From NCBI RefSeq assembly GCF_019100565.1, contig NZ_JAHRID010000007.1, positions 22,039 through 86,038 of the forward strand: DNA of 64,000 nt, given 5' to 3'. This stretch comes from Arsukibacterium indicum. GTDB lineage: Bacteria > Pseudomonadota > Gammaproteobacteria > Enterobacterales > Alteromonadaceae. A model generated the notes under the pieces. It was not told the DNA's origin and ran no database searches. It saw only the letters and a list, made by a program, of their open reading frames with translations. This document shows positions 21,705 through 31,674 of this stretch, in pieces; position 1 is the first letter of the stretch, and each line of letters starts with the position of its first letter. A program made the translations under genes and the position numbers.

Positions 21705-23483
21705 TTAATCACGTGGCTTACGCGGAGCCCTAGGTGCGGCACCCGGGCGTGGGCCAGGACCGCTGCGCCGCTCTCCACCACTATTCGGGCTGGCATTACC
21801 TGCGCTACTACCGGTATCTATACTGATATTCAGCTTTTGCTTACGCACATAAACTTTTTTCAGGTGCTGGAAAATTTCCGCCGGAATATTGGCCGGCAGT
21901 TCAACCGTACTGAAATGATCAAATAGTTTAATATTACCGATGAACTGGCTGTCGATGTTGGCTTCGTTAGCAATAGCACCAACGATATCACCGGCGCGTA
22001 CGCCGTGCTCTTTGCCAACTTCAATCCGGTAATTGTTGTAATCACCTTTCATTTCGCGGCGCACCCGCGGGCCACGGTCTGGACGCTCACCGGAACGGTC
22101 GCCGCGCTCACGCCGAGGCCGCTCTTCCCGTTCCCCCCGGGCGTGTGGCTGACGTAATTCCGGGAATTGCTTCGCCACATTCAATGGCTGATCTTTCTGT
22201 GCCAGGAATAACAGCGCCGCTGCAAGATCAACATCTGTGGTTTCCAGCTTTTCACGCCAATCGGTTACCAGTTCCTGGAAAAAGCTCAGGTTCTGGGTTT
22301 CAATAGTTTGCGCCAGTTGCTCCCGGAACGATTCAATCCGGCGTTGCTCAATAACCTGACCGGTAGGCAATGACATTTGCTCAATCGGCTGCTTGGTAGC
22401 GTGTTCAATGGTACGTAATAAACGACGTTCACGAGGTGATACAAATAATATTGCTTTACCCTCACGGCCAGCACGGCCGGTACGACCAATCCGGTGCACA
22501 TATGCTTCGCTGTCGTAAGGGATATCATAGTTAACAACTAAGCTGATCCGTTCAACATCCAGACCACGGGCAGCAACATCGGTAGCAACAATAATATCTA
22601 ACTGGCTGGCTTTCATCCGGCGGATAGTTTGTTCACGGTGCGCCTGATTCATATCACCATTTAAGCAGGCTACCGCATAGCCGCGGGCACCCAGTTTTTC
22701 TGCAATCTCTTCGGTCGCACTTTTAGTACGCACGAAAACGATAGACGCATCATACTCTTCGCCTTCCAGTACACGGGTTAATGCGTCGAGCTTTTGGTTG
22801 CCATCCAGCATGACATAACTTTGCTTGATACGTTCAACGGTACTGGTTTTCGAGGCAATCTTAATTTCTTCAGCATTTTTTAGATGCTTCTGGGCAATAG
22901 CACGGATTTGCGCCGGCATAGTTGCCGAAAACATGGCTACCTGACGGCCTTTCGGTGTCGCATCCATAATGGTTTGGACATCATCGATAAAGCCCATACG
23001 TAACATTTCATCGGCTTCATCCAGCACAATGGCCCGCAGTTTATCCAGCTTTAAAGTACCACGGTCTAAATGGTCCAGAATACGGCCAGGAGTACCGACA
23101 ATGACCTGCGAGCCCCGTTTCAGTGATTTCAACTGATTGGTATAGCTCTGACCACCGTATAAAGGCAGGACGTGAAATGCCGGCATGTAGCGGGCATAAG
23201 CCTGAAAGGCTTCAGCAACCTGAATAGCTAGTTCACGGGTAGGTGCCAGTACCAGAATTTGCGGATCGTTTTGCGCAGGGTCAAGCCGCGCAAGTAAAGG
23301 CAGAGCAAAAGCGCCGGTTTTACCGGTTCCTGTTTGCGCCTGGCCTAACACGTCTTCACCAGCTAACAGTTTTGGAATGGCCGCCGCCTGGATAGGCGAT
23401 GGTGTTTCATAACCAAGTTCAGTGACCGCGCGCACCAGCGGTTCCGGCAGCATTAGCTGGGAAAAAGACAAAGTTTCAGACAT
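21705..23483 (-). CDS. deaD: ATP-dependent DEAD-box RNA helicase (DeaD/CsdA-like)
   Basis: This 592-residue helicase unwinds structured RNA in ribosome assembly and cold adaptation. Motifs in order: Q motif with PSPIQAAAIP, Walker A AQTGTGKTGAFALP, PTRELAIQVAE, VGTPGRILDHL, DEAD in VLDEADEML, SATMP, then domain 2 with VATDVAARGLD and HRIGRTGRAGREG. After about residue 440 come an Arg/Glu/Gly-rich stretch and a DbpA-type RNA-binding domain (about 475-555), then an RG/P-rich tail. That layout matches DeaD rather than RhlB or RhlE. It is monocistronic. Confidence 0.92.
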   Translation of the reverse strand: MSETLSFSQLMLPEPLVRAVTELGYETPSPIQAAAIPKLLAGEDVLGQAQTGTGKTGAFALPLLARLDPAQNDPQILVLAPTRELAIQVAEAFQAYARYMPAFHVLPLYGGQSYTNQLKSLKRGSQVIVGTPGRILDHLDRGTLKLDKLRAIVLDEADEMLRMGFIDDVQTIMDATPKGRQVAMFSATMPAQIRAIAQKHLKNAEEIKIASKTSTVERIKQSYVMLDGNQKLDALTRVLEGEEYDASIVFVRTKSATEEIAEKLGARGYAVACLNGDMNQAHREQTIRRMKASQLDIIVATDVAARGLDVERISLVVNYDIPYDSEAYVHRIGRTGRAGREGKAILFVSPRERRLLRTIEHATKQPIEQMSLPTGQVIEQRRIESFREQLAQTIETQNLSFFQELVTDWREKLETTDVDLAAALLFLAQKDQPLNVAKQFPELRQPHARGEREERPRRERGDRSGERPDRGPRVRREMKGDYNNYRIEVGKEHGVRAGDIVGAIANEANIDSQFIGNIKLFDHFSTVELPANIPAEIFQHLKKVYVRKQKLNISIDTGSSAGNASPNSGGERRSGPGPRPGAAPRAPRKPRD

Positions 23484-23645
23484 ACGTTGTTATAACCTCA
23501 ATCACACGCAGGCTTGTTGGTAAGTGCTATTGTTGTTTTTACCTGGCCTGCAATGCAGTAAAAACACGAAAACGGGCAAAAGACGTAGCTTTCCCCGAAT
23601 TTATTCCAGTAGTATAGCCAAACATTTACCACCTGGAGGATCACC

Positions 23646-24092
23646 ATGATAGAAATCCTCGTTGGCAGCCAAATGGGCGCAGCGGAATATGTGGCAGAAC
23701 AAGTTGCTGAAACACTGGTACAAGCGGGATATGAAACATCACTTCATTTTCAACCCGATTTGGATCAGCTGAACCCGACTTACATCTGGTTAGTGATCAC
23801 ATCCACCTATGGCGCAGGAGATCTGCCTGATAATATTCAACCCTTTGCGGATCAATTAGCACAAGATCAGCGTGATCTTACCACACTTTCTTTCAGCGTG
23901 ATCACTTTAGGTGACTCCAGCTACGATACTTTTTGTCAGGCGGGCAAAACCTTGCGAAGTTTATTGCTGCAACATGGCGCAAAACCACTGCTGGAAAATC
24001 TGGAGATAGATGTGCTGACTGCTGATTTACCTGAGGACCAGGCCTTAGTTTGGTTGCCACAATTTATTGCCAGTATAAAAAAAGGCGAGTGA
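23646..24092 (+). CDS. mioC: Flavodoxin-like protein MioC
   Basis: This 148-residue FMN-binding flavodoxin-fold protein begins with the GSQMGAAEYVAEQ loop (phosphate-binding) and has STYGAGDLPDN near residue 60 and GDSSYDTF near residue 100. E. coli MioC is 147 residues and lies beside oriC, as here. It is linked to biotin synthase electron transfer, and its transcription passes towards the origin. The ribosome site TGGAGG is 6-9 bases before the ATG. Its stop lies inside a hairpin discussed separately. Confidence 0.92.
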   Translation: MIEILVGSQMGAAEYVAEQVAETLVQAGYETSLHFQPDLDQLNPTYIWLVITSTYGAGDLPDNIQPFADQLAQDQRDLTTLSFSVITLGDSSYDTFCQAGKTLRSLLLQHGAKPLLENLEIDVLTADLPEDQALVWLPQFIASIKKGE

Positions 24093-24104
24093 TCACCACT
24101 CGCC
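24078..24104 (-). terminator. Antisense-oriented terminator overlapping the mioC stop
   Basis: Arms GGCGAGTG (24084-24091) and CACTCGCC (24097-24104) form an 8 bp stem with a 5-base loop. The U run (from AAAAAAA at 24077-24083) follows only in minus-strand RNA. The mioC TGA lies at the stem-loop border, and this would stop leftward transcripts leaving oriC. Confidence 0.6.
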
Positions 24105-24251
24105 AAAACACAAGTATCTCAGGAAGAACAGATAAACAAGTCTCTGCTCCCGGTTGACCTCAGCAATAAAACCAACCAGGCGCCACTGTATCCTGAACGA
24201 CGAAAATCTGCTTAACAATACCCTGATAAAGCGTTGATAAAACCTGGTTTT

Positions 24252-24277
24252 AGCAGTTAACTCATGCATTAACTGCT
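24252..24277. repeat. Perfect inverted repeat at the mioC side of oriC
   Basis: AGCAGTTAA and TTAACTGCT are perfect 9 bp arms with an 8-base spacer. No T tract follows, so it is more likely a protein-binding site or structural element than a terminator. The binder is unknown. Confidence 0.55.
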
Positions 24278-24327
24278 GTTACGTTACCCCCAAGTTATCA
24301 ACAAACTTACAATTGAAAAACTTACTT

Positions 24328-24336
24328 TGTGTATAA
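24328..24336 (-). promoter_or_regulatory. DnaA box in oriC
   Basis: On the minus strand it reads TTATACACA, which fits the consensus TTWTNCACA. A second copy of the same 9-mer lies at 24401-24409. Confidence 0.75.
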
Positions 24337-24400
24337 GATAGCTTTTATCCGGTTACTAACCTGTACTTATGCACTTTATAAAAAAAATATCAATTCCAAA

Positions 24401-24409
24401 TGTGTATAA
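24401..24409 (-). promoter_or_regulatory. DnaA box in oriC
   Basis: On the minus strand it reads TTATACACA, identical to the box at 24328-24336 and in the same orientation, 73 bases apart. Confidence 0.75.
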
Positions 24410-24550
24410 GTAGCCATATTGTCCACCTGTTCAGACATACTTGATCCAACCTTGATCACAGGATCTGATCCTATTTAAGCTATTGATCCGATATCGTAAT
24501 AATCGCTTATCCACCGAAAACAGCCTGCTTAGTAGTAATAGTAGTAAAAA

Positions 24551-24580
24551 GATCTTTAAATAGATCTTATATATAATATT
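24551..24580 (+). repeat. AT-rich 13-mer repeats, probable DNA-unwinding element
   Basis: Two adjoining 13-mers start with GATCT (at 24551 and 24563) and continue in A/T only for most positions, similar to the E. coli GATCTNTTNTTTT 13-mers. They lie on the mnmG side of the DnaA boxes, as in E. coli. Confidence 0.7.
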
Positions 24581-24603
24581 GCGATCCGAAACCATTTTAG
24601 CCG

Positions 24604-24632
24604 TTTCACAAGTGCCAGGATCGCGCTACAAT
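24604..24632 (+). promoter_or_regulatory. Possible mnmG promoter
   Basis: A good -10 element TACAAT (24627-24632) lies 17 bases after a weak -35 TTTCAC (24604-24609). Transcription from here leads into mnmG, as at the E. coli gidA promoter. Confidence 0.5.
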
Positions 24633-24678
24633 ACGCGCCCTATTTTAACGCGGCAGCTGTGCCGGAATTGAGGCAGTT

Positions 24679-26568
24679 ATGTTGTATCAAGAAACTTTTG
24701 ATGTGATCGTTGTCGGTGGTGGCCATGCTGGCACTGAAGCTGCTTTAGCTGCTGCGCGCATGGGTATGCAGACATTATTGTTAACTCATAACGTTGAAAC
24801 GCTTGGCCAAATGTCCTGCAACCCAGCTATTGGTGGAATTGGTAAAGGCCATCTGGTTAAAGAAATTGACGCCCTCGGCGGCGCTATGGCCATCGCAGCT
24901 GACAAAGGCGGTATCCAGTTCCGAACCCTGAACAGTTCTAAAGGACCTGCAGTCCGTGCGACAAGAGCCCAGGCTGACCGTCAGTTATACCGGGCAGCAA
25001 TCCGCCAGATCCTGGAAAATCAGCCTAACTTACGAATATTTCAGCAAGCCTGCGATGATCTGATAGTTGAAAACGATCAGGCAGTTGGTGTCATCACTCA
25101 GATGGGCTTAAAATTCCGGGCTAAATCCGTTGTGTTAACGGTAGGTACTTTTTTAGGTGGTCAAATTCATATTGGCCTGGAACAGTTCTCAGGCGGCAGA
25201 GCAGGCGATCCACCATCAGTTGCCCTGGCAAAACGACTACGTGAGTTGCCATTTCGGGTTGACCGGTTAAAAACCGGCACACCACCGAGAATCGATGCCA
25301 GAACTGTTGATTTTTCAGTGATGCAGGCACAACCCGGTGATAACCCAACGCCGGTGTTTTCCTTTTTAGGCAAACACACTGATCACCCTGCTCAGATCCC
25401 GTGTTATATCACTTACACCAATGATCATACCCATCAGGTGATCCGGGATAATCTTGATCGCTCACCGATGTATACCGGCGTAATCGAAGGTATTGGCCCG
25501 CGGTATTGCCCGTCTATTGAAGACAAAGTAATGCGCTTTGCCGATAAGGATAAACATCAGATCTTTATTGAACCTGAAGGCTTAACTACCCACGAGTTAT
25601 ACCCGAATGGTATTTCTACCAGCTTGCCTTTTGATGTTCAGTTATCAATAGTCAGGTCGATTAAAGGTATGGAAAATGCCCATATTACAAGGCCGGGTTA
25701 TGCTATTGAATATGACTTTTTCGACCCACGCGATCTCACCAGTTCACTGCAAACCAAATTCATTAAGGGACTGTTTTTTGCTGGCCAGATAAATGGCACT
25801 ACCGGTTACGAAGAGGCTGGCGCCCAGGGCTTGCTTGCCGGATTAAATGCTGCACTGTTTGCTACTGAACGTGAAGCCTGGGCACCAAGCCGCGACCAGG
25901 CATACTTAGGCGTGTTGGTGGATGATTTAACCACCCAGGGCACCAAAGAACCTTACCGGATGTTTACCAGCCGGGCTGAATACCGCTTACTGTTACGCGA
26001 AGATAACGCAGATTCACGCTTAACGGCCAAAGGCCGTGAACTGGGCTTAGTAGATGATCAACGCTGGCAAGCATTCAATCAAAAAATGGAGCAAATCGAG
26101 CTGGAACGGCAACGCTTACGCCAAAGCTGGATCCATCCCCAACATACTGCTTTAAAAGCGGTTAATGATTTACTAAAAACGCCGTTAAGCCGGGAAGCCA
26201 GTTTAGAAGAATTGGTACGTCGGCCGGAAATGACTTACCAGCAATTGATGAATATTAGTGATTTAGGCCCTGCCCTGACCGATCCGATCGCTGCTGAACA
26301 AGTCGAAATTCAGATTAAATATGAAGGTTATATAAACCGTCAGCAAGATGAAATTGCCAAACAGCAACGTAATGAAGCAACCAAATTGCCCGGTTCTTTC
26401 GATTATAGTGCAGTCAAAGGCTTATCGAATGAAGTTATTATGAAGCTAAATCAAAGCCAGCCAGCCACAGTTGGTCAGGCTTCAAGGATCTCCGGCATTA
26501 CTCCTGCGGCTATTTCGCTATTGTTGGTGTATCTGAAAAAACAAGGTTTACTTCGCAAATCAGCTTAA
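24679..26568 (+). CDS. mnmG: tRNA uridine-5-carboxymethylaminomethyl enzyme MnmG
   Basis: This 629-residue FAD protein forms a complex with MnmE to modify tRNA wobble uridines. The N-terminal dinucleotide fold has [19 protein letters not shown]. Other family marks are [14 protein letters not shown] near residue 45 and GRAGDPPS near 175. The C-terminal helical domain (about 550-629) is present. The length equals E. coli MnmG (629). Formerly gidA, it borders oriC as in most of the class. rsmG follows closely. Confidence 0.98.
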   Translation: MLYQETFDVIVVGGGHAGTEAALAAARMGMQTLLLTHNVETLGQMSCNPAIGGIGKGHLVKEIDALGGAMAIAADKGGIQFRTLNSSKGPAVRATRAQADRQLYRAAIRQILENQPNLRIFQQACDDLIVENDQAVGVITQMGLKFRAKSVVLTVGTFLGGQIHIGLEQFSGGRAGDPPSVALAKRLRELPFRVDRLKTGTPPRIDARTVDFSVMQAQPGDNPTPVFSFLGKHTDHPAQIPCYITYTNDHTHQVIRDNLDRSPMYTGVIEGIGPRYCPSIEDKVMRFADKDKHQIFIEPEGLTTHELYPNGISTSLPFDVQLSIVRSIKGMENAHITRPGYAIEYDFFDPRDLTSSLQTKFIKGLFFAGQINGTTGYEEAGAQGLLAGLNAALFATEREAWAPSRDQAYLGVLVDDLTTQGTKEPYRMFTSRAEYRLLLREDNADSRLTAKGRELGLVDDQRWQAFNQKMEQIELERQRLRQSWIHPQHTALKAVNDLLKTPLSREASLEELVRRPEMTYQQLMNISDLGPALTDPIAAEQVEIQIKYEGYINRQQDEIAKQQRNEATKLPGSFDYSAVKGLSNEVIMKLNQSQPATVGQASRISGITPAAISLLLVYLKKQGLLRKSA

Positions 26569-26598
26569 CGTGGCGTTGATATGCCTGAAAGGATCGGT

Positions 26599-27216
26599 AT
26601 GCTTGAAAAACTGCGGCAACTGGTAGCTCAAACCAGCCTGCAACTTAGCGACAGTCAGTTACAACAGTGTATTGACTACGTCCAGTTACTGCATAAATGG
26701 AACAGCGCCTATAACTTAACCTCGGTACGTGATCCGGCTGAAATGCTGGTAAAACATGTCATGGACAGTCTGGTGATTGCGCCTTATTTAGAGGGGCAGC
26801 ATTTTATTGATGTTGGCACCGGGCCGGGGTTACCCGGGGTATTGCTGGCGATATATTATCCGGATAAGCAATTTACGCTGCTCGATAGTCTTGGCAAACG
26901 TATTCGTTTTTTAAATCAGGTTAAATTACAGCTTGGTCTTAGCAATATTCAGCCTGTGCAAAGCCGGGTTGAGCAACATCAACCGGCAACCCCTTATGAC
27001 GGTGTGATCAGCCGTGCGTTCGCTTCTACCCATGATATGCTCAACTGGTGTCGTCATTTGCCTGCAGCGAAGGGGCATTTTTATGCGATGAAAGGCGCAG
27101 CGGTGCAAGAAGAAATTGCAGCTTTGCCGGATTTTGTTAAAGTAAGCGCAGTTATACCATTGCAGGTACCAGAACTGGATGCCAGCCGGCATCTGGTTGT
27201 TATGACCAGCGCTTAA
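26599..27216 (+). CDS. rsmG: 16S rRNA (guanine527-N7)-methyltransferase
   Basis: This 205-residue SAM-dependent enzyme methylates G527 of 16S rRNA. The SAM-binding motif I is [17 protein letters not shown], with [12 protein letters not shown] after it. The family N-terminal pattern [16 protein letters not shown] lies at about residues 32-47. The frame is open from 26581, but ATG 26599 has GAAAGG 6-10 bases upstream and aligns with the E. coli start. Formerly gidB, it is encoded 30 bases downstream of mnmG, probably in one operon. Confidence 0.96.
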   Translation: MLEKLRQLVAQTSLQLSDSQLQQCIDYVQLLHKWNSAYNLTSVRDPAEMLVKHVMDSLVIAPYLEGQHFIDVGTGPGLPGVLLAIYYPDKQFTLLDSLGKRIRFLNQVKLQLGLSNIQPVQSRVEQHQPATPYDGVISRAFASTHDMLNWCRHLPAAKGHFYAMKGAAVQEEIAALPDFVKVSAVIPLQVPELDASRHLVVMTSA

Positions 27217-27234
27217 CCATAATGAGGGAGCCTT

Positions 27235-28029
27235 GTGGGTAAAATCATCGCCATTGCTAATCAGAAAGGTGGAGTAGGCAAAACCACCACTGCTGTTAAT
27301 TTAGCAGCATCTATGGCGGCGACTAAACGTAAGGTTTTGCTTATTGACCTCGATCCTCAGGGTAACGCCACTATGGGCAGCGGCGTTGATAAATATGAAG
27401 TGCCAGCAACCGCGTATGAGTTATTAATTGATCAAAAACCACTGCCGGAAGTGATCGTCAAAGAAACCAGCGGTGGTTATCATCTCGTGGCCGCAAATTC
27501 GGACGTGACAGCTGCAGAAGTCAGACTAATGGATGTTTTTGCCCGCGAACTGCGTTTACGAACTGCGCTAAAAGATTACCGCAGCAGCTACGATTTTATT
27601 TTTATCGACTGTCCGCCTTCCCTGAACATGCTAACCGTTAATGCCATGGCCGCGGCCGATACCGTTCTGGTGCCAATGCAATGTGAGTATTTTGCCCTGG
27701 AAGGCCTGACAGCATTAGTCGATACCATTAATAAACTGGCAGCAGTTGTAAATGCTGATTTAAAAATTGAAGGCATTTTACGTACCATGTACGACCCCCG
27801 TAACCGGCTGGCTAATGACGTGTCGGAGCAGTTGAAACAACATTTTGGTGATAAGGTTTACCGGGCGGTGATACCGAGAAATGTACGACTGGCCGAAGCA
27901 CCCAGTTTTGGTACACCAGTAATGTATTACGATAAAAACTCCACCGGTGCTAAAGCTTATCTGGCATTGGCCGGTGAAATTCTGCGGCGTTCTGAAAAAA
28001 AAACCAGTGGCAAAGCAACCTCACTATAA
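27235..28029 (+). CDS. parA: Chromosome-partitioning ATPase ParA (Soj)
   Basis: This 264-residue Walker-type ATPase binds the nucleoid and drives segregation of ParB-parS complexes. The deviant Walker A motif is KGGVGKTTTAVNLAA at residues about 10-24, with DLDPQGNATMG at 38-48 and Walker B region FIFIDCPPSLN. It lacks the N-terminal DNA-binding domain of plasmid P1-type ParA, so it is of the short chromosomal type. It starts with GTG; a GAGGGAG ribosome site lies upstream. Confidence 0.96.
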   Translation: MGKIIAIANQKGGVGKTTTAVNLAASMAATKRKVLLIDLDPQGNATMGSGVDKYEVPATAYELLIDQKPLPEVIVKETSGGYHLVAANSDVTAAEVRLMDVFARELRLRTALKDYRSSYDFIFIDCPPSLNMLTVNAMAAADTVLVPMQCEYFALEGLTALVDTINKLAAVVNADLKIEGILRTMYDPRNRLANDVSEQLKQHFGDKVYRAVIPRNVRLAEAPSFGTPVMYYDKNSTGAKAYLALAGEILRRSEKKTSGKATSL

Positions 28030-28058
28030 CCACGATAAGTTAAAGGATATTTTTGCGC

Positions 28059-28937
28059 ATGGCGGTTAAAAAACGCGGTTTAGGCCGGGGCTTAGATGCT
28101 TTACTCACATCGAATAAAACGACAGAGCAACATCATGCTAACCAGCAATCTGCCGAGTTGCAGAAATTGCCGGTTGAGTTTTTAAAGCCCGGTAAATACC
28201 AGCCAAGAAAGGATATGTCACAAGATGCGCTGGAAGATTTAGCCAGTTCAATCCGCGCGCAGGGTGTTATTCAGCCCATAGTGGTGCGCGCTATCAGTGA
28301 AAACAGCTATGAAATTATTGCCGGTGAGAGGCGCTGGCGTGCAGCCCAGTTAGCCCGCCTGCCCGAAGTACCCTGTCTGATAAAAAATGTACCTGATGAA
28401 GCGGCAGTGGCCATCGCATTAATTGAAAACATTCAGCGCGAAGATCTGAATGCAATGGAAGAAGCAATAGCACTGGATCGTTTACTGACAGAATTTGAAC
28501 TTACCCACCAGCAGGTGGCGGATGCTGTTGGTAAATCCCGCGCTACGGTAACTAACTTACTACGCTTAAATGCCCTGAACGACGATGTTAAAGTACTGCT
28601 GGAGCATGGTGATATTGAAATGGGCCATGCCCGTGCTCTGCTGGCATTAACCGATGACAGTCAGTCAGAAACTGCCCGCTTAGTTGCCCACAAGCAATTA
28701 ACAGTGCGTGAAACTGAAAGCCTGGTGCGACGGATTCTGGAACCGAAAGCACCTGCAGCGGCAAAAGTAAAAGATCCGGATGTCGATGCCCTTGAACAAA
28801 GGTTAAGTGAGCGCTTCGCTGCACCGGTGCAGATAATGTATAACAAAAAAGGTAAAGGTAATCTGGTAATCAATTACAGTAGCCTGGCTGAACTCGATGG
28901 TATTTTAGCTAAAATGCAATTAGCAGAGCCCGATTAA
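28059..28937 (+). CDS. parB: Chromosome-partitioning protein ParB (Spo0J)
   Basis: This 292-residue protein binds parS sites and slides as a CTP-dependent clamp. Motifs: the N-terminal KKRGLGRGLDALL (ParA-interacting), the CTP-binding GERRWRAAQL (about residue 90), NIQREDLNAMEEA (about 127), and the helix-turn-helix QVADAVGKSRATVTNLLRL (about 155). The C-terminal domain dimerises. The frame extends to a TTG at 28053, but ATG 28059 gives the usual N-terminus. Three parS-like sites are present in this window. Confidence 0.96.
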   Translation: MAVKKRGLGRGLDALLTSNKTTEQHHANQQSAELQKLPVEFLKPGKYQPRKDMSQDALEDLASSIRAQGVIQPIVVRAISENSYEIIAGERRWRAAQLARLPEVPCLIKNVPDEAAVAIALIENIQREDLNAMEEAIALDRLLTEFELTHQQVADAVGKSRATVTNLLRLNALNDDVKVLLEHGDIEMGHARALLALTDDSQSETARLVAHKQLTVRETESLVRRILEPKAPAAAKVKDPDVDALEQRLSERFAAPVQIMYNKKGKGNLVINYSSLAELDGILAKMQLAEPD

Positions 28938-28988
28938 GCATTTTATTTCTCGATGTTATGGACAAGCCGCCACAAAAACCGCTTTTTG

Positions 28989-29016
28989 TTGCAAATCGGG
29001 GGCAAATAAGTATACT
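28989..29016 (+). promoter_or_regulatory. Probable promoter of the atp operon
   Basis: The -35 TTGCAA (28989-28994) and -10 TATACT (29011-29016) are 16 bases apart. They lie upstream of the GTG start of atpI at 29066, inside the region that would be coding if the longer frame from 28958 were used. Confidence 0.65.
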
Positions 29017-29065
29017 TTCGCAAGTTTTTTCTACCCCTGCACGGGCTATTACAACGAGGGGTACA

Positions 29066-29446
29066 GTGGCAGAAAATATTGCAAACCAGGCCAGAAAATC
29101 AGCGTATCTCGCGGTACTGGGTCAGGTTATCGTCGCCGGTTGTATCGCACTGGCGTTTTTTTTGCTGACTGATAGCGCTGGAGCCAAATCTGCTTTTAAA
29201 GGTGGCTTAGCAGCAGCGGTGCCAAATTTTGTATTTGCTTTTTTTGCGTTCCGGTATAGTGGCGCAGAACAGGCACGACGGGTAGCGGCAGCGCTGATGC
29301 GCGGCCACAGCTTAAAAGTATTGTTAACTGTTATATTGTGTGCGTTAGTGTTACAACAGGAGCATTTAGTACCAGAAGCATTTATTACTGGTTTCCTGAT
29401 CACCTTACTGACACAGTGGACAGCACCGTTTTTCTTTAAACATTAA
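29066..29446 (+). CDS. atpI: ATP synthase accessory protein AtpI
   Basis: This 126-residue membrane protein has four hydrophobic segments. It is thought to help assemble the c-ring or import Mg2+, and E. coli AtpI also has 126 residues. The frame is open from ATG 28958, but the start is placed at GTG 29066, with GAGGGG upstream, because a promoter lies between the two and the length then matches the family. It is the first gene of the atp operon; atpB follows 16 bases later. Sequence conservation in AtpI is low, so assignment rests mainly on position and topology. Confidence 0.88.
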   Translation: MAENIANQARKSAYLAVLGQVIVAGCIALAFFLLTDSAGAKSAFKGGLAAAVPNFVFAFFAFRYSGAEQARRVAAALMRGHSLKVLLTVILCALVLQQEHLVPEAFITGFLITLLTQWTAPFFFKH

Positions 29447-29459
29447 ACTATTGGGATGA

Positions 29460-30599
<1,140 letters not shown>

Positions 30600-30643
30600 T
30601 TGAAGGTTTTAATCGTCGAACAACTAAATAAGGAGGAGCGGAC

Positions 30644-31114
30644 GTGAACTTAAACGCCACTCTGTTAGGTGAATTAATCGCTTTTACCGTCTTCGTACTT
30701 TTTTGTATGAAGTTTGTATGGCCGCCGCTGATGAAAGCCATCGAAGCGCGCCAACAAAAAATTGCTGACGGTTTAGCTGCTTCTGATCGGGCAGAAAAAG
30801 ACCTGGCGATGGCCCAGGATAAAGCCAAAGATCAATTAAAAGATGCAAAAGCGCAGGCAGCTGAGATTATTGAGCAAGCCAGAAAGCGCGAAGCGAAGAT
30901 GATTGAAGAAGCGGCCCAGAAAGCGAATGCTGAGCGGGAATCTATCCTGGCTCAGACCAAAGCCGAAGTTGAAGCGGAACGTAACCGTTTACGCGAAGAT
31001 TTACGCAAGCAGGTAGCTGCCTTGGCGGTAGCCGGTGCAGAGCGCATTCTGCAACGTTCTATCGACGAAGCTGCTCACAGCGATATTCTGGAAAAACTGG
31101 TACAAGAACTGTAA
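30644..31114 (+). CDS. atpF: ATP synthase Fo subunit b
   Basis: This 156-residue protein has one N-terminal membrane helix (about residues 5-25) and a long charged coiled-coil (about 35-156) that forms the peripheral stalk. It ends with the family-type region for binding the delta subunit. The start is GTG, preceded by a perfect AGGAGG at 30631-30636. The length equals that of E. coli AtpF (156). It lies between atpE and atpH as usual. Confidence 0.97.
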   Translation: MNLNATLLGELIAFTVFVLFCMKFVWPPLMKAIEARQQKIADGLAASDRAEKDLAMAQDKAKDQLKDAKAQAAEIIEQARKREAKMIEEAAQKANAERESILAQTKAEVEAERNRLREDLRKQVAALAVAGAERILQRSIDEAAHSDILEKLVQEL

Positions 31115-31126
31115 TGGGGATGAGCT

Positions 31127-31660
31127 ATGTCTGATATGACGAATATTGCTCGTCCGTACGCTAAGGCGGCTTTCGATTTTGCAGTAGAGCAAAACGCGTT
31201 AGACGCCTGGCTGCAAATGCTGGCTTTTGCTGCTCAGGTAGCAGAAAACGACCAGATTGCAGCCTTGTTGCGTACTTCTGGTGTTGCTGAAAAGCAAGCC
31301 GACCTGTTTCTTCAGGTTTGCGGTGAGCAACTCAACGAGCAGGGTCAGAACTTTATAAAAGTAATGGCTGAAAATCATCGCTTGTTGGCGTTGCCTGAAG
31401 TATTGGCAGCTTTTGTTGAGCATAAAGCAGCGTACGAGAAAGAAATTACCGTTGACGTAGTTTCTGCCACTGCTCTGGATAAAGCGCAACAAAACAAGCT
31501 GATAGCTGCATTAACGCAACGTTTGGCACGCAAAGTTAAATTGAACTGTAGCGTCAATCCTGACATGGTCGGCGGTATGCTGATCAAAGCAGGTGACATG
31601 GTAATTGATGGCTCGGTCCGCGGTAAGCTGGATCGTTTAGCAACTGCGCTGCAGTCGTAA
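31127..31660 (+). CDS. atpH: ATP synthase F1 subunit delta
   Basis: This 177-residue protein links the peripheral stalk to the top of the F1 head. The N-terminal ARPYAKAAFDFA and the C-terminal NPDMVGGMLIKAGDMVIDGSV are the family hallmarks. The length equals E. coli AtpH (177). It starts 12 bases after the atpF stop. Confidence 0.97.
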   Translation: MSDMTNIARPYAKAAFDFAVEQNALDAWLQMLAFAAQVAENDQIAALLRTSGVAEKQADLFLQVCGEQLNEQGQNFIKVMAENHRLLALPEVLAAFVEHKAAYEKEITVDVVSATALDKAQQNKLIAALTQRLARKVKLNCSVNPDMVGGMLIKAGDMVIDGSVRGKLDRLATALQS

Positions 31661-31674
31661 TTGGGGAATAGAGT

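Larger units (their letters stand above)
24105..24678 (+). other. oriC: Chromosomal replication origin (oriC)
   Basis: This gene-free stretch between mioC and mnmG holds the expected parts in E. coli-like order, read from the mnmG side. AT-rich 13-mer repeats GATCTTTAAATAG and GATCTTATATATA (24551-24575) form the probable unwinding element. DnaA box-like 9-mers lie at 24507-24515 (TTATCCACC), 24401-24409 and 24328-24336 (both TTATACACA on minus), 24367-24375 (TTATGCACT) and 24295-24303 (TTATCAACA). At least eight GATC (Dam/SeqA) sites cluster at 24443-24622. A 9 bp inverted repeat lies at 24252-24277. The boxes are partly degenerate. Confidence 0.85.
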
